A stretch of 12,945 bases of DNA. Origin: Deltaproteobacteria bacterium (lineage in GTDB: Bacteria > Desulfobacterota > Desulfobacteria > Desulfobacterales > ETH-SRB1). The DNA lies in contig JAJSZO010000057.1 of the NCBI GenBank assembly GCA_030262795.1, positions 1 to 12,945 of the forward strand, written 5' to 3'. The notes beneath the pieces were generated by a model. The model saw only the letters and a list, made by a program, of their open reading frames with translations. It ran no database searches and was not told where the DNA came from. Position 1 is the first letter of the stretch. Each line of letters starts with the position of its first letter. The position numbers and the translations under genes are program-made. Of this stretch, positions 1 to 7,113 are shown piece by piece.

Positions 1-1157
1 CATTTAATATCCTGGCCGTGAATAAACCAGTTCCATCCAACAGTATACCAGCGGCTGTCAAAACCGTTGTCAACCTTCCTGTCGGGATCGTATTCATCAT
101 ATCGGGCAGTAAGCTGGAAGTTGTCGGTCAGGTCATACTGCCCCTGTATTCCATAGCCGTAACGTCGGTTTGTTCCATGCCCGTGTTCCTGTATATATTC
201 GATCTGAGCATGTAACGGCCCAATATCCAATGCTGAATTGAAATCCCATATATTCAGGCGCTTTGTGGCGTCACCATCTCCGGTCTGGTTGAAAGCATAG
301 CTTGTGCCGAAATTTATATATTTTATTGGCCGGTAAACAAACATGGCGGTCAGCATCAGGCTGTCATTATCATTTTTCAGGTGATTGAATTTATTTCCAT
401 TGTATAATCCAAATGCATAGTAGAAAGGTTTGTCATGTACTCCGGTTCCGTGGCCCCTGTCATCAAATTGACCTTTTTTTGCTGATTCTATGCTTATACC
501 GATTTCACGCTTTCGACCTATTTTATCAACAACCAGCGGCCGCTCGCATAAAGGAAGAACAGGCCCTGATGTAAGATATGAAGGCGAAAATCGGGACTTG
601 AACTGACCAATAGTTACATTGAAATAAGGATTGTGAGTATAGGTAAAATAAGCATCCTGCAACTTGAGGCCGACATCATCTTTCCTGAGCTTATAATCCG
701 GTAATGCAGGATCTACTTTGTCGGCATTGCTGTCACCGTCAACGCTGACCTGGACATGGTATTTCCATTTATCAATAACCTCGCCATACCATCGCAGACG
801 TACACGTCTGATGGAGAAACCATCGAACCCAGATTCATCAAATGCCTTATGGCTGATTACTTTACTGAGGTCGCCGTTCTCCATATAGGTGTACCTTGCC
901 TGTACACGTCCCTTAAAGTTAATGCTTTTTGGTTTTCTGGCAGTTTTTACAACAAACTTGTCTTTTTTCTGTTCCAATGCGATTTTTTTCGTTGGTTCTT
1001 TTGATGTTGTTGCTTTTTCAATGTCCTTATCGGTAATAATACCCTTTGCTTTCAGCATTTGCAGCAATTCATCCGATGAGATCTCAGCAGCGCTGCTTAC
1101 AATGCTGCTGAACAGAAAAACAATACTCAACAATATAATGCTATACCATTTTTTCAT
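1..1157 (-). CDS. OprP/OprO-type phosphate-selective porin, N-terminal part (3' end beyond window)
   Basis: An open frame of 385 codons runs from an ATG at 1157 to the left edge, so the C-terminus is missing. Residues 1-24 form a signal peptide (MKKW, then a hydrophobic run ending SSAA), so the product is exported. Residues 25-60 are a short helical segment with the pattern of porin N-terminal extensions (DELLQMLKAKGIIT). From about residue 80 the chain alternates aromatic and polar residues as in a beta-barrel: FKGRVQARYTY, FSIRRVRLRWYGEV, and LQDAYFTYTHNPYFNVTIGQF at about 166-186 followed by K187. This last stretch is characteristic of the Porin_O_P family. The start is supported by a purine-rich ribosome site (GGAAGGAG, 1169-1176), 11 bases upstream. 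The leader directly abuts a mobile-element end (1177-1217), so the original promoter may have been displaced. The family forms outer-membrane anion or phosphate channels. Substrate cannot be read from the sequence. Confidence 0.85.
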   Translation of the reverse strand, partial: MKKWYSIILLSIVFLFSSIVSSAAEISSDELLQMLKAKGIITDKDIEKATTSKEPTKKIALEQKKDKFVVKTARKPKSINFKGRVQARYTYMENGDLSKVISHKAFDESGFDGFSIRRVRLRWYGEVIDKWKYHVQVSVDGDSNADKVDPALPDYKLRKDDVGLKLQDAYFTYTHNPYFNVTIGQFKSRFSPSYLTSGPVLPLCERPLVVDKIGRKREIGISIESAKKGQFDDRGHGTGVHDKPFYYAFGLYNGNKFNHLKNDNDSLMLTAMFVYRPIKYINFGTSYAFNQTGDGDATKRLNIWDFNSALDIGPLHAQIEYIQEHGHGTNRRYGYGIQGQYDLTDNFQLTARYDEYDPDRKVDNGFDSRWYTVGWNWFIHGQDIK

Positions 1158-1176
1158 CTTAGATATTTCTCCTTCC

Positions 1177-1217
1177 AAATCTGTGCGCCTACTTGGGGAA
1201 GTTAATTCGTCCACGTT
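1177..1217 (+). mobile_element. Solo right end of palindromic MITE-like element
   Basis: The sequence from AAATCTGTGCGCCTACTTG through TTCGTCCACGTTC matches the right end of the complete element at 7114-7305 with one substitution and loss of one terminal C. No matching left end lies upstream, because the homology stops beside the porin ribosome-binding site. It is followed by TTAA, into which the element at 1223-1381 appears to have inserted. Confidence 0.75.
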
Positions 1218-1222
1218 CTTAA

Positions 1223-1381
1223 GGAACGAGGTTTAAATAACTTTCCCATTTATGCATATCATCTTCAGGCCGCCTTTGCCCGATCTGAGTATTCAAAATC
1301 TACAAAATAGCTTGACTCAGATCGAACAAATCCGACCTAAATCTGAGTGCCTAAATGAGAAAGTTATTTAAACCTCGTTCC
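1223..1381 (+). mobile_element. Palindromic MITE-like element, copy 1 (159 bp)
   Basis: The inverted terminal arms begin GGAACGAGGTTTAAATAACT and match at about 30 of 31 positions (left 1223-1253, right 1351-1381). They are flanked by a direct TAA duplication (1220-1222 and 1382-1384). The interior (GCATATCATCTTCAGGCCGC, then an ATCTGAGT/ACTCAGAT inverted pair) is homologous to copies 2 and 3. The arms differ from the GGAACGTGGACGAA type in the other copies, so this is a diverged subtype whose two arms co-vary. There is no coding capacity. The right end overlaps the stop codon of the glcD-like gene. Confidence 0.85.
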
Positions 1382-2760
1382 TAAGGAAAGATTTTGCCGG
1401 GATTTAATATACCGTTTGGATCAAAAATATTTTTTATCTTTTTCATAAGTCCGAGTTCTACGGCACCTATCTCCTTTTGAATATAAGGTGACTTGGTTAT
1501 ACCAATACCATGTTCTCCTGAAATGGTTCCGCCCAGTTTGAGTGTATATTCAAACAGAGCTTCAACGGCGTGTTCCGCTTTTTTAAGATCTTTTTTATTC
1601 TTTTTATCAAGCATTATATTAAAATGAATATTTCCGTCTCCGGCATGGCCGAAACTTACCATTACAAGTCCGGTTTTTTTTCTTAATTCATCTATTTTTT
1701 TTACAATATCAGGTATCTTGTTTCTCGGTACCACAATATCTTCATTTATCTTATCCTGGCCATATCTAAACAAAGCCGGCGAGATCGCTTTTCGAGCTTT
1801 CCAGAGTCTATCAGCATCCTCTCTCGTGCCGGCTTTTTCCACTTTCGCAGCCCCATGAGAAATACAAAGTTCTTCTATCTGAGTTATCGCAATCTCAACC
1901 TCTTTCTTTTTTCCATCAACATCAATTAAAAGCAATGCCTCAGAATTAACAGGTAGTCCCACATTAAGATACTCTTCAACACATCTAATTGAAGCATTAT
2001 CCATATATTCTATTGTTCGCGGTATTATGCCGTATCGAATGATTGTTGAAACCGCCTTTGCAGCGGTTGCCATATTATTAAAAACAGCGGTCATAGTACT
2101 GACTCTCTCCGGAAGTGGTAAAAGCCTGAGAGTCATACGCGTAATTACCCCCAGCGTTCCTTCTGAGCCAACAAGAAGCCTGGTCAGATCATAACCGACC
2201 ACCCCCTTGGCTGTACTTACTCCGGTATTTATAATTTCTCCCGTTGGAAGAACCGCTTCTATCCCAAGCACGTAATCACGCGTAACCCCATATTTAACTG
2301 CACGTGGGCCTCCCGCACATTCTGCCAGATTGCCGCCCAGAGTGCAAAATTCAGAACTTGAGGGATCCGGGGGATAAAAAAGGTTTTCCTTTTCAACAGC
2401 TTTATGAAAACAGCCGGTAACAACACCCGGCTCAACACTGGCAATAAGGTTTTCCTTATCTATTTTTAGAATACGGTTAAATCGGGTCATAACAAGAATA
2501 ATCCCCCCTTTTACAGCAAGAGATCCTCCTGTCATCCCGGAACCGGTCCCTCTTGGAATAACAAAAAAACTATCTTCATTGGCGAGTTTTAAAATGGAAG
2601 ATACTTGCAGGGCATTTTGCGGAAACAGGACTGCATCAGGCAGATAAGTCTGTGCAGTTGCATCATAAGCATAGCATACAAGATCTTCTTTATCTTTGCT
2701 GAAATTGGACTTGCCTGCTATATCTTTAAGCTTTTTGAAAGTTTTATCACTAATTGTCAT
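1381..2760 (-). CDS. glcD: FAD-binding oxidase, GlcD / D-2-hydroxyacid dehydrogenase family
   Basis: This 459-residue protein has full family length. Residues about 38-215 form the PCMH-type FAD-binding domain (PF01565-like): PRGTGSGMTGGS (69-80), GGNLAECAGGPRAVKYG (142-158) and GSEGTLGVIT (198-207). Residues about 220-458 form the FAD-oxidase C-terminal domain (PF02913-like), with GHAGDGNIHFNIM (371-383) and SGEHGIG (414-420), which carry the metal and substrate histidines of the family. Members oxidise glycolate, D-lactate or related 2-hydroxyacids. The exact substrate cannot be told, and no GlcE/GlcF or Fe-S partner is adjacent. It starts 25 bp after dnaA on the same strand, so co-transcription is likely. 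No clear Shine-Dalgarno is seen before the ATG. The stop TAG is formed at the junction with the palindromic element: TA comes from the target duplication and G is the first base of the element arm. Confidence 0.88.
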   Translation of the reverse strand: MTISDKTFKKLKDIAGKSNFSKDKEDLVCYAYDATAQTYLPDAVLFPQNALQVSSILKLANEDSFFVIPRGTGSGMTGGSLAVKGGIILVMTRFNRILKIDKENLIASVEPGVVTGCFHKAVEKENLFYPPDPSSSEFCTLGGNLAECAGGPRAVKYGVTRDYVLGIEAVLPTGEIINTGVSTAKGVVGYDLTRLLVGSEGTLGVITRMTLRLLPLPERVSTMTAVFNNMATAAKAVSTIIRYGIIPRTIEYMDNASIRCVEEYLNVGLPVNSEALLLIDVDGKKKEVEIAITQIEELCISHGAAKVEKAGTREDADRLWKARKAISPALFRYGQDKINEDIVVPRNKIPDIVKKIDELRKKTGLVMVSFGHAGDGNIHFNIMLDKKNKKDLKKAEHAVEALFEYTLKLGGTISGEHGIGITKSPYIQKEIGAVELGLMKKIKNIFDPNGILNPGKIFP

Positions 2761-2785
2761 TGAAAGTTAGCCAGGTTGGTGTGGT

Positions 2786-4135
2786 TCAGGATTCTCCGGA
2801 TTCAAGTTTTTTGCTAAAAATTTCCATCTGTCTCTGCAAAGCTCCTTTTTCTTTTAGCCCTCGCTCAACAATACCAATGGAATGGAGGGCTGTAGCATGA
2901 TATCTGTTGAAACTTTTACCAATTGTCTGAAGAGGCAAATCCGTATATCTCCTTGAAAGATAAATTGCTATTTGTCTTGGACGAACAAAGTTTTGTTTTC
3001 GGGAACTTGAATTAATATCTTTTATAGAAATATTGAAATGCTTGCACACAAGTTTCTTGATAACATCTATTGTAATATTTTTACGTTGCCTGATTATATT
3101 CCGGGCTACACTTTTCGCAAGATCAATGTCGATCGGCACTTCAAGAATGGATGACTTAGCTATAACTCCCAGAAGTCCGCTCTCAAGCTGCCTGACATCC
3201 GCTGTCAGTTCACTTGCGAGATAGTCGATTACTTCCTCATGTAACTTATGTCCTTTATTTTTCGATTTTTTCTTTAATATTCTGACTCTTGTCCTGAAAC
3301 CGGGAGGGTCAATATTTGAAATAAGACCATATGAAAACCGTGATACCAACTTTTCATTAAGTTTAGGAATGTCAGAGGGGAGGTAACAACTTGAAAAAAT
3401 TATTTTCTTATCTGCTTCAAAAAGATAATCAAGAATTAAAGCCAGCTCAATCTGTGTACGCTCCTTTCCGCTTAAAGAATGCACATCTTCAAGAAGCAAT
3501 ACATCACATCCATTCCTGTATTTTCCTTTGAATTCATTAATTGAACCATTCCTGAAAGCATTAACCATTTCATTGGTAAAATCTTCAGCAGTTATATAAT
3601 ATACATGTTCTGCCGGATATTGAGATATTATATGGTGACCTATGGCCTGAGAAAGATGACTTTTCCCCATTCCCATCTTTGATAATAAAAATAAGGAATT
3701 TTGCTGCGAATTCTTTTTTGAAGCAAGGTTAACTGCCGCTAAATAAGCAAAGTCATTATTGTTGCCGACAACAAACTGATCAAAAGTAAAATCTTTTCTT
3801 AATAGTCGGCCATTATACGGACGCAAATTAACCCCTGGCAGAGGGAGCTGAATACTATTATTCTTTTTAAAATGTGAGTTCTCTTTTTTAAAGGTTTTGC
3901 AGGAAACCTCAAAGCTAAGTTTGTATGCTTCACCGGAAGTTTTTTTTATTTCTGTTTCTATAATTGAACCATAGTGGTCAAGAATATGCTTTTTTGAAAA
4001 AGCATTTGTACATGAGAATACAATACAATTTCCCCTACATTCTATAAAGTCCACCGGTTCAATCCACATTTTATAACTATGACCAGGAATCTGTTTTTTA
4101 ATTGACCGTTTTACTTCTTCCCATATCTGTTTCAT
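2786..4135 (-). CDS. dnaA: Chromosomal replication initiator DnaA (divergent)
   Basis: This 449-residue protein has all DnaA domains. Domain I is about 1-80 (IWEEVKRSIKKQI..SYKMWIEPV). A short linker is about 80-112. The AAA+ domain starts with FTFDQFVVGNNNDFAYLAAV (116-135), with Walker A SKMGMGKSH (152-160) and Walker B DVLLLEDVH (211-219) followed by SGKERTQ. The arginine-finger segment is KLVSRFSYGL (262-271) and sensor II is VRQLESGL (314-321). Domain IV HTH begins SSSRKQNFVRPRQIAIYLSR (377-396). Three points are unusual. Walker A starts with S rather than G. Walker B reads LLLED rather than LLIDD. The DnaA signature (usually GRDHTTVLHA) is RYHATALHS (411-419), changing residues that contact the DnaA box in E. 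coli. Known: DnaA binds ATP and opens oriC. Inferred: this is the chromosomal copy, possibly with shifted box preference. No strong ribosome site precedes it, and a mobile element ends 31 bp upstream. Confidence 0.93.
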   Translation of the reverse strand: MKQIWEEVKRSIKKQIPGHSYKMWIEPVDFIECRGNCIVFSCTNAFSKKHILDHYGSIIETEIKKTSGEAYKLSFEVSCKTFKKENSHFKKNNSIQLPLPGVNLRPYNGRLLRKDFTFDQFVVGNNNDFAYLAAVNLASKKNSQQNSLFLLSKMGMGKSHLSQAIGHHIISQYPAEHVYYITAEDFTNEMVNAFRNGSINEFKGKYRNGCDVLLLEDVHSLSGKERTQIELALILDYLFEADKKIIFSSCYLPSDIPKLNEKLVSRFSYGLISNIDPPGFRTRVRILKKKSKNKGHKLHEEVIDYLASELTADVRQLESGLLGVIAKSSILEVPIDIDLAKSVARNIIRQRKNITIDVIKKLVCKHFNISIKDINSSSRKQNFVRPRQIAIYLSRRYTDLPLQTIGKSFNRYHATALHSIGIVERGLKEKGALQRQMEIFSKKLESGES

Positions 4136-4166
4136 AGTGTATTACAATCCATATTCCAAAAAATAA

Positions 4167-4346
4167 GGAACGTGGACGAATTAACTTCCGCAAGTAGGCG
4201 CACAGGTTTAGGTCAGGTTTGTTCGATCTACAAGCACAAAAGTCGAAGGAATAGCGAGCTATTTCAAGATTTTTGTGATTGTAGATTGGGCAAAGATGGC
4301 CTGATGCTGTGATGCATAGTTGCGGAAGTTAATTCGTCCACGTTCC
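4167..4346 (-). mobile_element. Palindromic MITE-like element, copy 2 (180 bp)
   Basis: The two 25-bp inverted termini are perfect (4167-4191 and 4322-4346) and begin GGAACGTGGACGAATTAACT. They are flanked by direct TAA repeats (4164-4166 and 4347-4349). Read on the minus strand, the interior aligns with copy 3: TATGCATCACAGC, then CAGGCC. The core pairs ATCTACAA with TTGTAGAT, CACAAAA with TTTTGTG, and AATAGC with GCTATT, so the unit can fold into one long hairpin. It has no ORF. It lies between dnaA and its upstream AT-rich region, 31 bp from the dnaA start. Confidence 0.9.
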
Positions 4347-4349
4347 TAA

Positions 4350-4706
4350 GGTTAATAAATATAAGAAACAACTTTGCAAATTATGAAAAATCAAGCTGTT
4401 TGAAAAAATATTCCCGGTTAAAAAAGATTTTTTGAAACGTATAAGAAGAATCAAAGAATTGAAAATAATCTGATTGAGATTTGATGGCTTGATTAAGCTA
4501 TCAGCAATTTCCTGTCAAACCTGAATAATAATGTTTTACGCCTGTTTAGTAAAAAGTTATTAACAATTTATAGTTATCTGTTTTTATTGATCTATATTTT
4601 AAACATATAAACAACTACTTCTAAATACAAACATTTTTGCAAGGAGATTTTTTTGCAAACATTTTATGGAGATCCATCATTATCAGCATATTTTTTACAA
4701 TAATGT
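4350..4706. other. AT-rich non-coding region upstream of dnaA; weak oriC candidate
   Basis: This stretch lacks a credible gene on either strand and is visibly AT-rich, with runs such as TTATTAACAATTTATAG and TTTTAAACATATAAACAAC. Its position upstream of dnaA is typical of bacterial origins. I see no match to the consensus DnaA box TTATNCACA; the nearest is TTATTAACA at about 4557-4565, with two mismatches. The neighbours are not the usual dnaN, recF or gyrB. The origin role is therefore inference only. Confidence 0.3.
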
Positions 4707-4707
4707 C

Positions 4708-4806
4708 CTATTCAAAAAGCTCGCTAATCCTTTCATTATCTTTAATTTTCAAAAAAAACATTGCAAGTCTCTTTGTAATAAAATATTTTGAAATATCATC
4801 ATATAG
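4708..4806 (-). pseudogene. Possible C-terminal remnant of a gene cut off by an element end
   Basis: The minus strand carries 32 sense codons ending in TAG (4708-4710). The reading includes DDISKYFITKRLAMFFLKIK followed by DNERISELFE, which has the balanced charged and hydrophobic pattern of a real protein tail and is unlike random AT-rich translation. Upstream it meets an in-frame TAA made by the TTA next to the solo element end at 4810. No start codon with a ribosome site belongs to it. I do not recognise the family. It could still be chance. Confidence 0.3.
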
Positions 4807-4809
4807 TTA

Positions 4810-4824
4810 GGAACGTGGACGAAA
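4810..4824 (+). mobile_element. Solo left end of palindromic element family
   Basis: GGAACGTGGACGAAA preceded by TTA (4807-4809) is identical to the left terminus of copy 3 (7114). The matching subterminal sequence does not follow, so this is a truncated end, or the far end of a larger unit reaching 7305. Confidence 0.65.
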
Positions 4825-4928
4825 ACTAGAAAATTTTTTTAAGTTCAAGGAAGGGGGATCTTTCATATAGGCCAAAAAGTAGTTTACACTTTTTAGGTCA
4901 CCGCCTTATTCCAAAAACTCAAAACCGT

Positions 4929-4953
4929 GTCTGAACTGGGGTTCCGTTCAGAC
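4929..4953 (-). terminator. Hairpin after the DUF21/CNNM gene, probable terminator
   Basis: A perfect 8-bp stem, GTCTGAAC/GTTCAGAC with a 9-base loop, begins 5 bp past the stop codon of the gene at 4959-6005. On the minus strand it is followed by ACGGTTTTGAGTTTTTGG, a broken T tract. The position fits rho-independent termination, but the T tract is imperfect. Confidence 0.5.
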
Positions 4954-4958
4954 AATAG

Positions 4959-6005
4959 TTATGCTCCCGTCTTTCCGCTTGTGCGAGTGACTATTCCGCG
5001 CAGCAACCGGCCCAATATGTCTGCGCCTGTAATGACGCGTTTTTCAGTACTCCAGAGAAGTATTATGTCATGATCAATGACATCATCGCTTGCATTCTGT
5101 GGATAGACTTTCAACTGCCGTATTACTTTTTTAAGCGGAAGGTTTATATCATTTACAATAATTGGCCGGTGACAATAGGCATGGGGATTGAATAGCGGCC
5201 CTTTAAATAATGCTCCCCGAATAAAACCGTCCGAGTCTAAAACAAAACGGGGTTTTCCCGATTGGTCGTTGATTATTACCCATTTTTTTCCTGAAAACTG
5301 AATCATCTGAATAAAAGAGTCTGAAGGCAGCCTTTTGAATTCAGGAAAGACAGGTAAGCCCTTTTCCATGTTTAGAGTAATTATGCTTTTTGGATCAACG
5401 GTCTCTCCTTCTACCACAATAGCTAAATCATCCATATCCAGAAAATTAATTGCTCCTGTGCCTTCCATTTGTCCGATATCTCCCTCGTTGGCCTCCATAT
5501 GTTTTTTGATTACTTCTCTGAGATCACGTTCACGGAAATATTGGATTCCCTCCGGGCCTATCCACCAATCAAGAAACTTTGCCACGGGTTTGGCCACGAC
5601 ATACAGTATAACCTGGTAAAACTTCAATGCCGGCGACAGCATCGCAGCCATACGTATAGCATTTCTGGAGAAGTATGCCTGGGGAAGAATCTCGCCAATA
5701 AAAGTTATAACAACAGTCGAAAACAAAAATGCGCCAACACCGGCAAGTACGGAATTTGAGAGAAGTGTCAACAAGACGTTAATGCCAACGTTTCCCAAAA
5801 GGATTGTTGTCAACAAGAAGTTTGAATCCTTCCTTAATTCGAGAACTTTTGATGCATCCTGATTACCAGTTAATGCCTTGACTTCCAGGCGAAGTCTGCT
5901 GATACCGAAAACAGCTAAATTAAGACCGGAAAACATGGCAGATTGGGCAATACAGAAACCAATGCCAATCCAGGTGGCAATGTTCATCAATAACGATTCG
6001 TTCAT
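4959..6005 (-). CDS. DUF21/CNNM transmembrane domain protein, CorC/HlyC-like
   Basis: This 348-residue membrane protein has hydrophobic segments at about 8-30, 64-84, 87-108 and 120-145. The CNNM (DUF21, PF01595) motifs are visible: SGLNLAVFGISRLRLE (26-41), the polar GN pair at 71-72 in the second helix, and GEILPQ (104-109). After WWIGPEG (147-153) comes an acidic linker, REVIKKHMEANEGDIGQMEG, then a soluble region from about 205 occupying the place of the CBS pair (KKWVIINDQSGKPRFVLDSD and KRVITGADILGRLL). These CBS repeats are poorly conserved. Family members are linked to Mg2+/divalent-cation efflux, but the ion here is unknown. An AAAAAAGGTG ribosome site precedes the ATG. It starts 48 bp after the DUF4338 gene, so the two may share a transcript, with a likely terminator at 4929-4953. 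Confidence 0.82.
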   Translation of the reverse strand: MNESLLMNIATWIGIGFCIAQSAMFSGLNLAVFGISRLRLEVKALTGNQDASKVLELRKDSNFLLTTILLGNVGINVLLTLLSNSVLAGVGAFLFSTVVITFIGEILPQAYFSRNAIRMAAMLSPALKFYQVILYVVAKPVAKFLDWWIGPEGIQYFRERDLREVIKKHMEANEGDIGQMEGTGAINFLDMDDLAIVVEGETVDPKSIITLNMEKGLPVFPEFKRLPSDSFIQMIQFSGKKWVIINDQSGKPRFVLDSDGFIRGALFKGPLFNPHAYCHRPIIVNDINLPLKKVIRQLKVYPQNASDDVIDHDIILLWSTEKRVITGADILGRLLRGIVTRTSGKTGA

Positions 6006-6053
6006 GTCAAAGCACCTTTTTTGAGAAACATTTCTATTGAAACAAATCCTTAC

Positions 6054-6962
6054 TCATATCGTTCGCCCAACCAGTTTTTCCGAACAAAGCAGATCACGAT
6101 AGTTTTTTACCAGCGGCTTTATAAATAGCATCTTGGGGCTGGTGGTGTATATCTTATCTTTTCGAACAAGCCCTTGACCGGTTGTCATACCCAGGCATTG
6201 CCAATTGGCAGCCTTGTAACAGGTGCCTTGATAATGGGTAGGATCTACAAAGGTCTCTATTAATACAGGACTATAGCCCCAGATCTTTTGCCAGTGTACT
6301 CTTATCTGTCTGCTGATTTGACCTAATACATGGCTGGCAAGATTTTTAACTTTTACCCATGGAAAAATCACAAACCGCGAATTATTAATGACCCAGGCCA
6401 GATTGTTCAAACGTTGGTTTTCCGTCCATCCAATCCAACGTTCTCTAATTCCCATGGATTTTGATGCACCGGAAAACAGAACACAACCTAATCGACCTTG
6501 TTTGCTTTTAATAAAATATTGCACTGTATATCCAAAGGGTTTATAGTATCCTAAGTAATGATACCGTGATACATATTCTTTCCATAGCGCTCTAATATCT
6601 TTATCTTTTACGATCTCCAGTTCTATCGGATATAGATCCTTGAGTTTGCAAGTTATTTCAGGCTGAGCCGCTGTTTTCTCTGTTATGGCAATCGATTTTT
6701 TAACTGTATATTTAGATTTTGTCTGCTTTTCAGGAAGTTGTAAAAAACCTTGTAACTCCAGCTTTTCTAATAACTTAAGACAGGCATCCATCTTGTTGGT
6801 TCCGGAGGCTGTATACCATTGCAGATTCTCTGCTATTGTCGCCACCAATTCTTGCCGGCTTAACTTCCGGCACAGCCTGACTGTTTCCTTTATTTCCTCA
6901 ATCTCATGAACTGTTATTTCGCGGCCGCATTGGGTAATACCCGGAACCTTTTTTTTAAGCAT
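6054..6962 (-). CDS. DruA-family (DUF4338) protein, stand-alone
   Basis: This 302-residue protein matches the DUF4338/DruA family (PF14236) over its length. The N-terminal part (about 10-80) is helical with the family pattern LCRKLSRQELVATIAENLQW and LLEKLELQGFLQLP. The core (about 115-285) holds RYHYLGYYKPFG (133-144), RERWIGWT (173-180), LAWVINNSRFVIFPWVKVKN (188-207) followed by LAS, LIETFVDPTHYQGTCYKAANW (234-254, two short motifs ETFVD and GTCYKAANW) and LGMTTGQG (257-264). The family is named after DruA of the Druantia anti-phage system. Biochemistry is not established from this sequence, and no DruE-like helicase or other Druantia gene is present, so defence is not supported here. A strong AAGGAG site lies 8 bases before the ATG. 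Its 5' side faces palindromic element copy 3, and a solo end of the same family lies downstream at 4810, raising a possible link with mobility. Confidence 0.8.
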   Translation of the reverse strand: MLKKKVPGITQCGREITVHEIEEIKETVRLCRKLSRQELVATIAENLQWYTASGTNKMDACLKLLEKLELQGFLQLPEKQTKSKYTVKKSIAITEKTAAQPEITCKLKDLYPIELEIVKDKDIRALWKEYVSRYHYLGYYKPFGYTVQYFIKSKQGRLGCVLFSGASKSMGIRERWIGWTENQRLNNLAWVINNSRFVIFPWVKVKNLASHVLGQISRQIRVHWQKIWGYSPVLIETFVDPTHYQGTCYKAANWQCLGMTTGQGLVRKDKIYTTSPKMLFIKPLVKNYRDLLCSEKLVGRTI

Positions 6963-6978
6963 AGATAGTTACTCCTTA

Positions 6979-7110
6979 TTTGGTATTTGAGCTTCTTGCA
7001 GAAACAACGCATATATGCAATATATGGTATGTGCAGTGTGGTTTCATGTGTTTCAACAAGAGGCTTATTTATAAATATTATTTGACAACCGGCTTTTTAT
7101 CATCTTAATA
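6979..7110. other. Non-coding stretch between DUF4338 gene and element copy 3
   Basis: There is no gene here. It contains a 10-bp perfect palindrome GCATATATGC (7009-7018) close to the repeated ATATATG/TATATGG steps, in the leader of the DUF4338 gene. It could be an operator, but nothing proves this. I see no convincing -35/-10 pair. Confidence 0.3.
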
Positions 7111-7113
7111 TTA

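Noticed and set aside
4653..4703. 16-codon TTG-start frame after AAGGAG in the dnaA upstream region
   Set aside because: Too short, low-complexity AT-rich surroundings, no protein-like features.
6054..6962. Calling a Druantia anti-phage system
   Set aside because: Only a DruA-family protein is present. No DruE-type helicase or other Druantia gene flanks it, and stand-alone DUF4338 genes are not evidence of the system.
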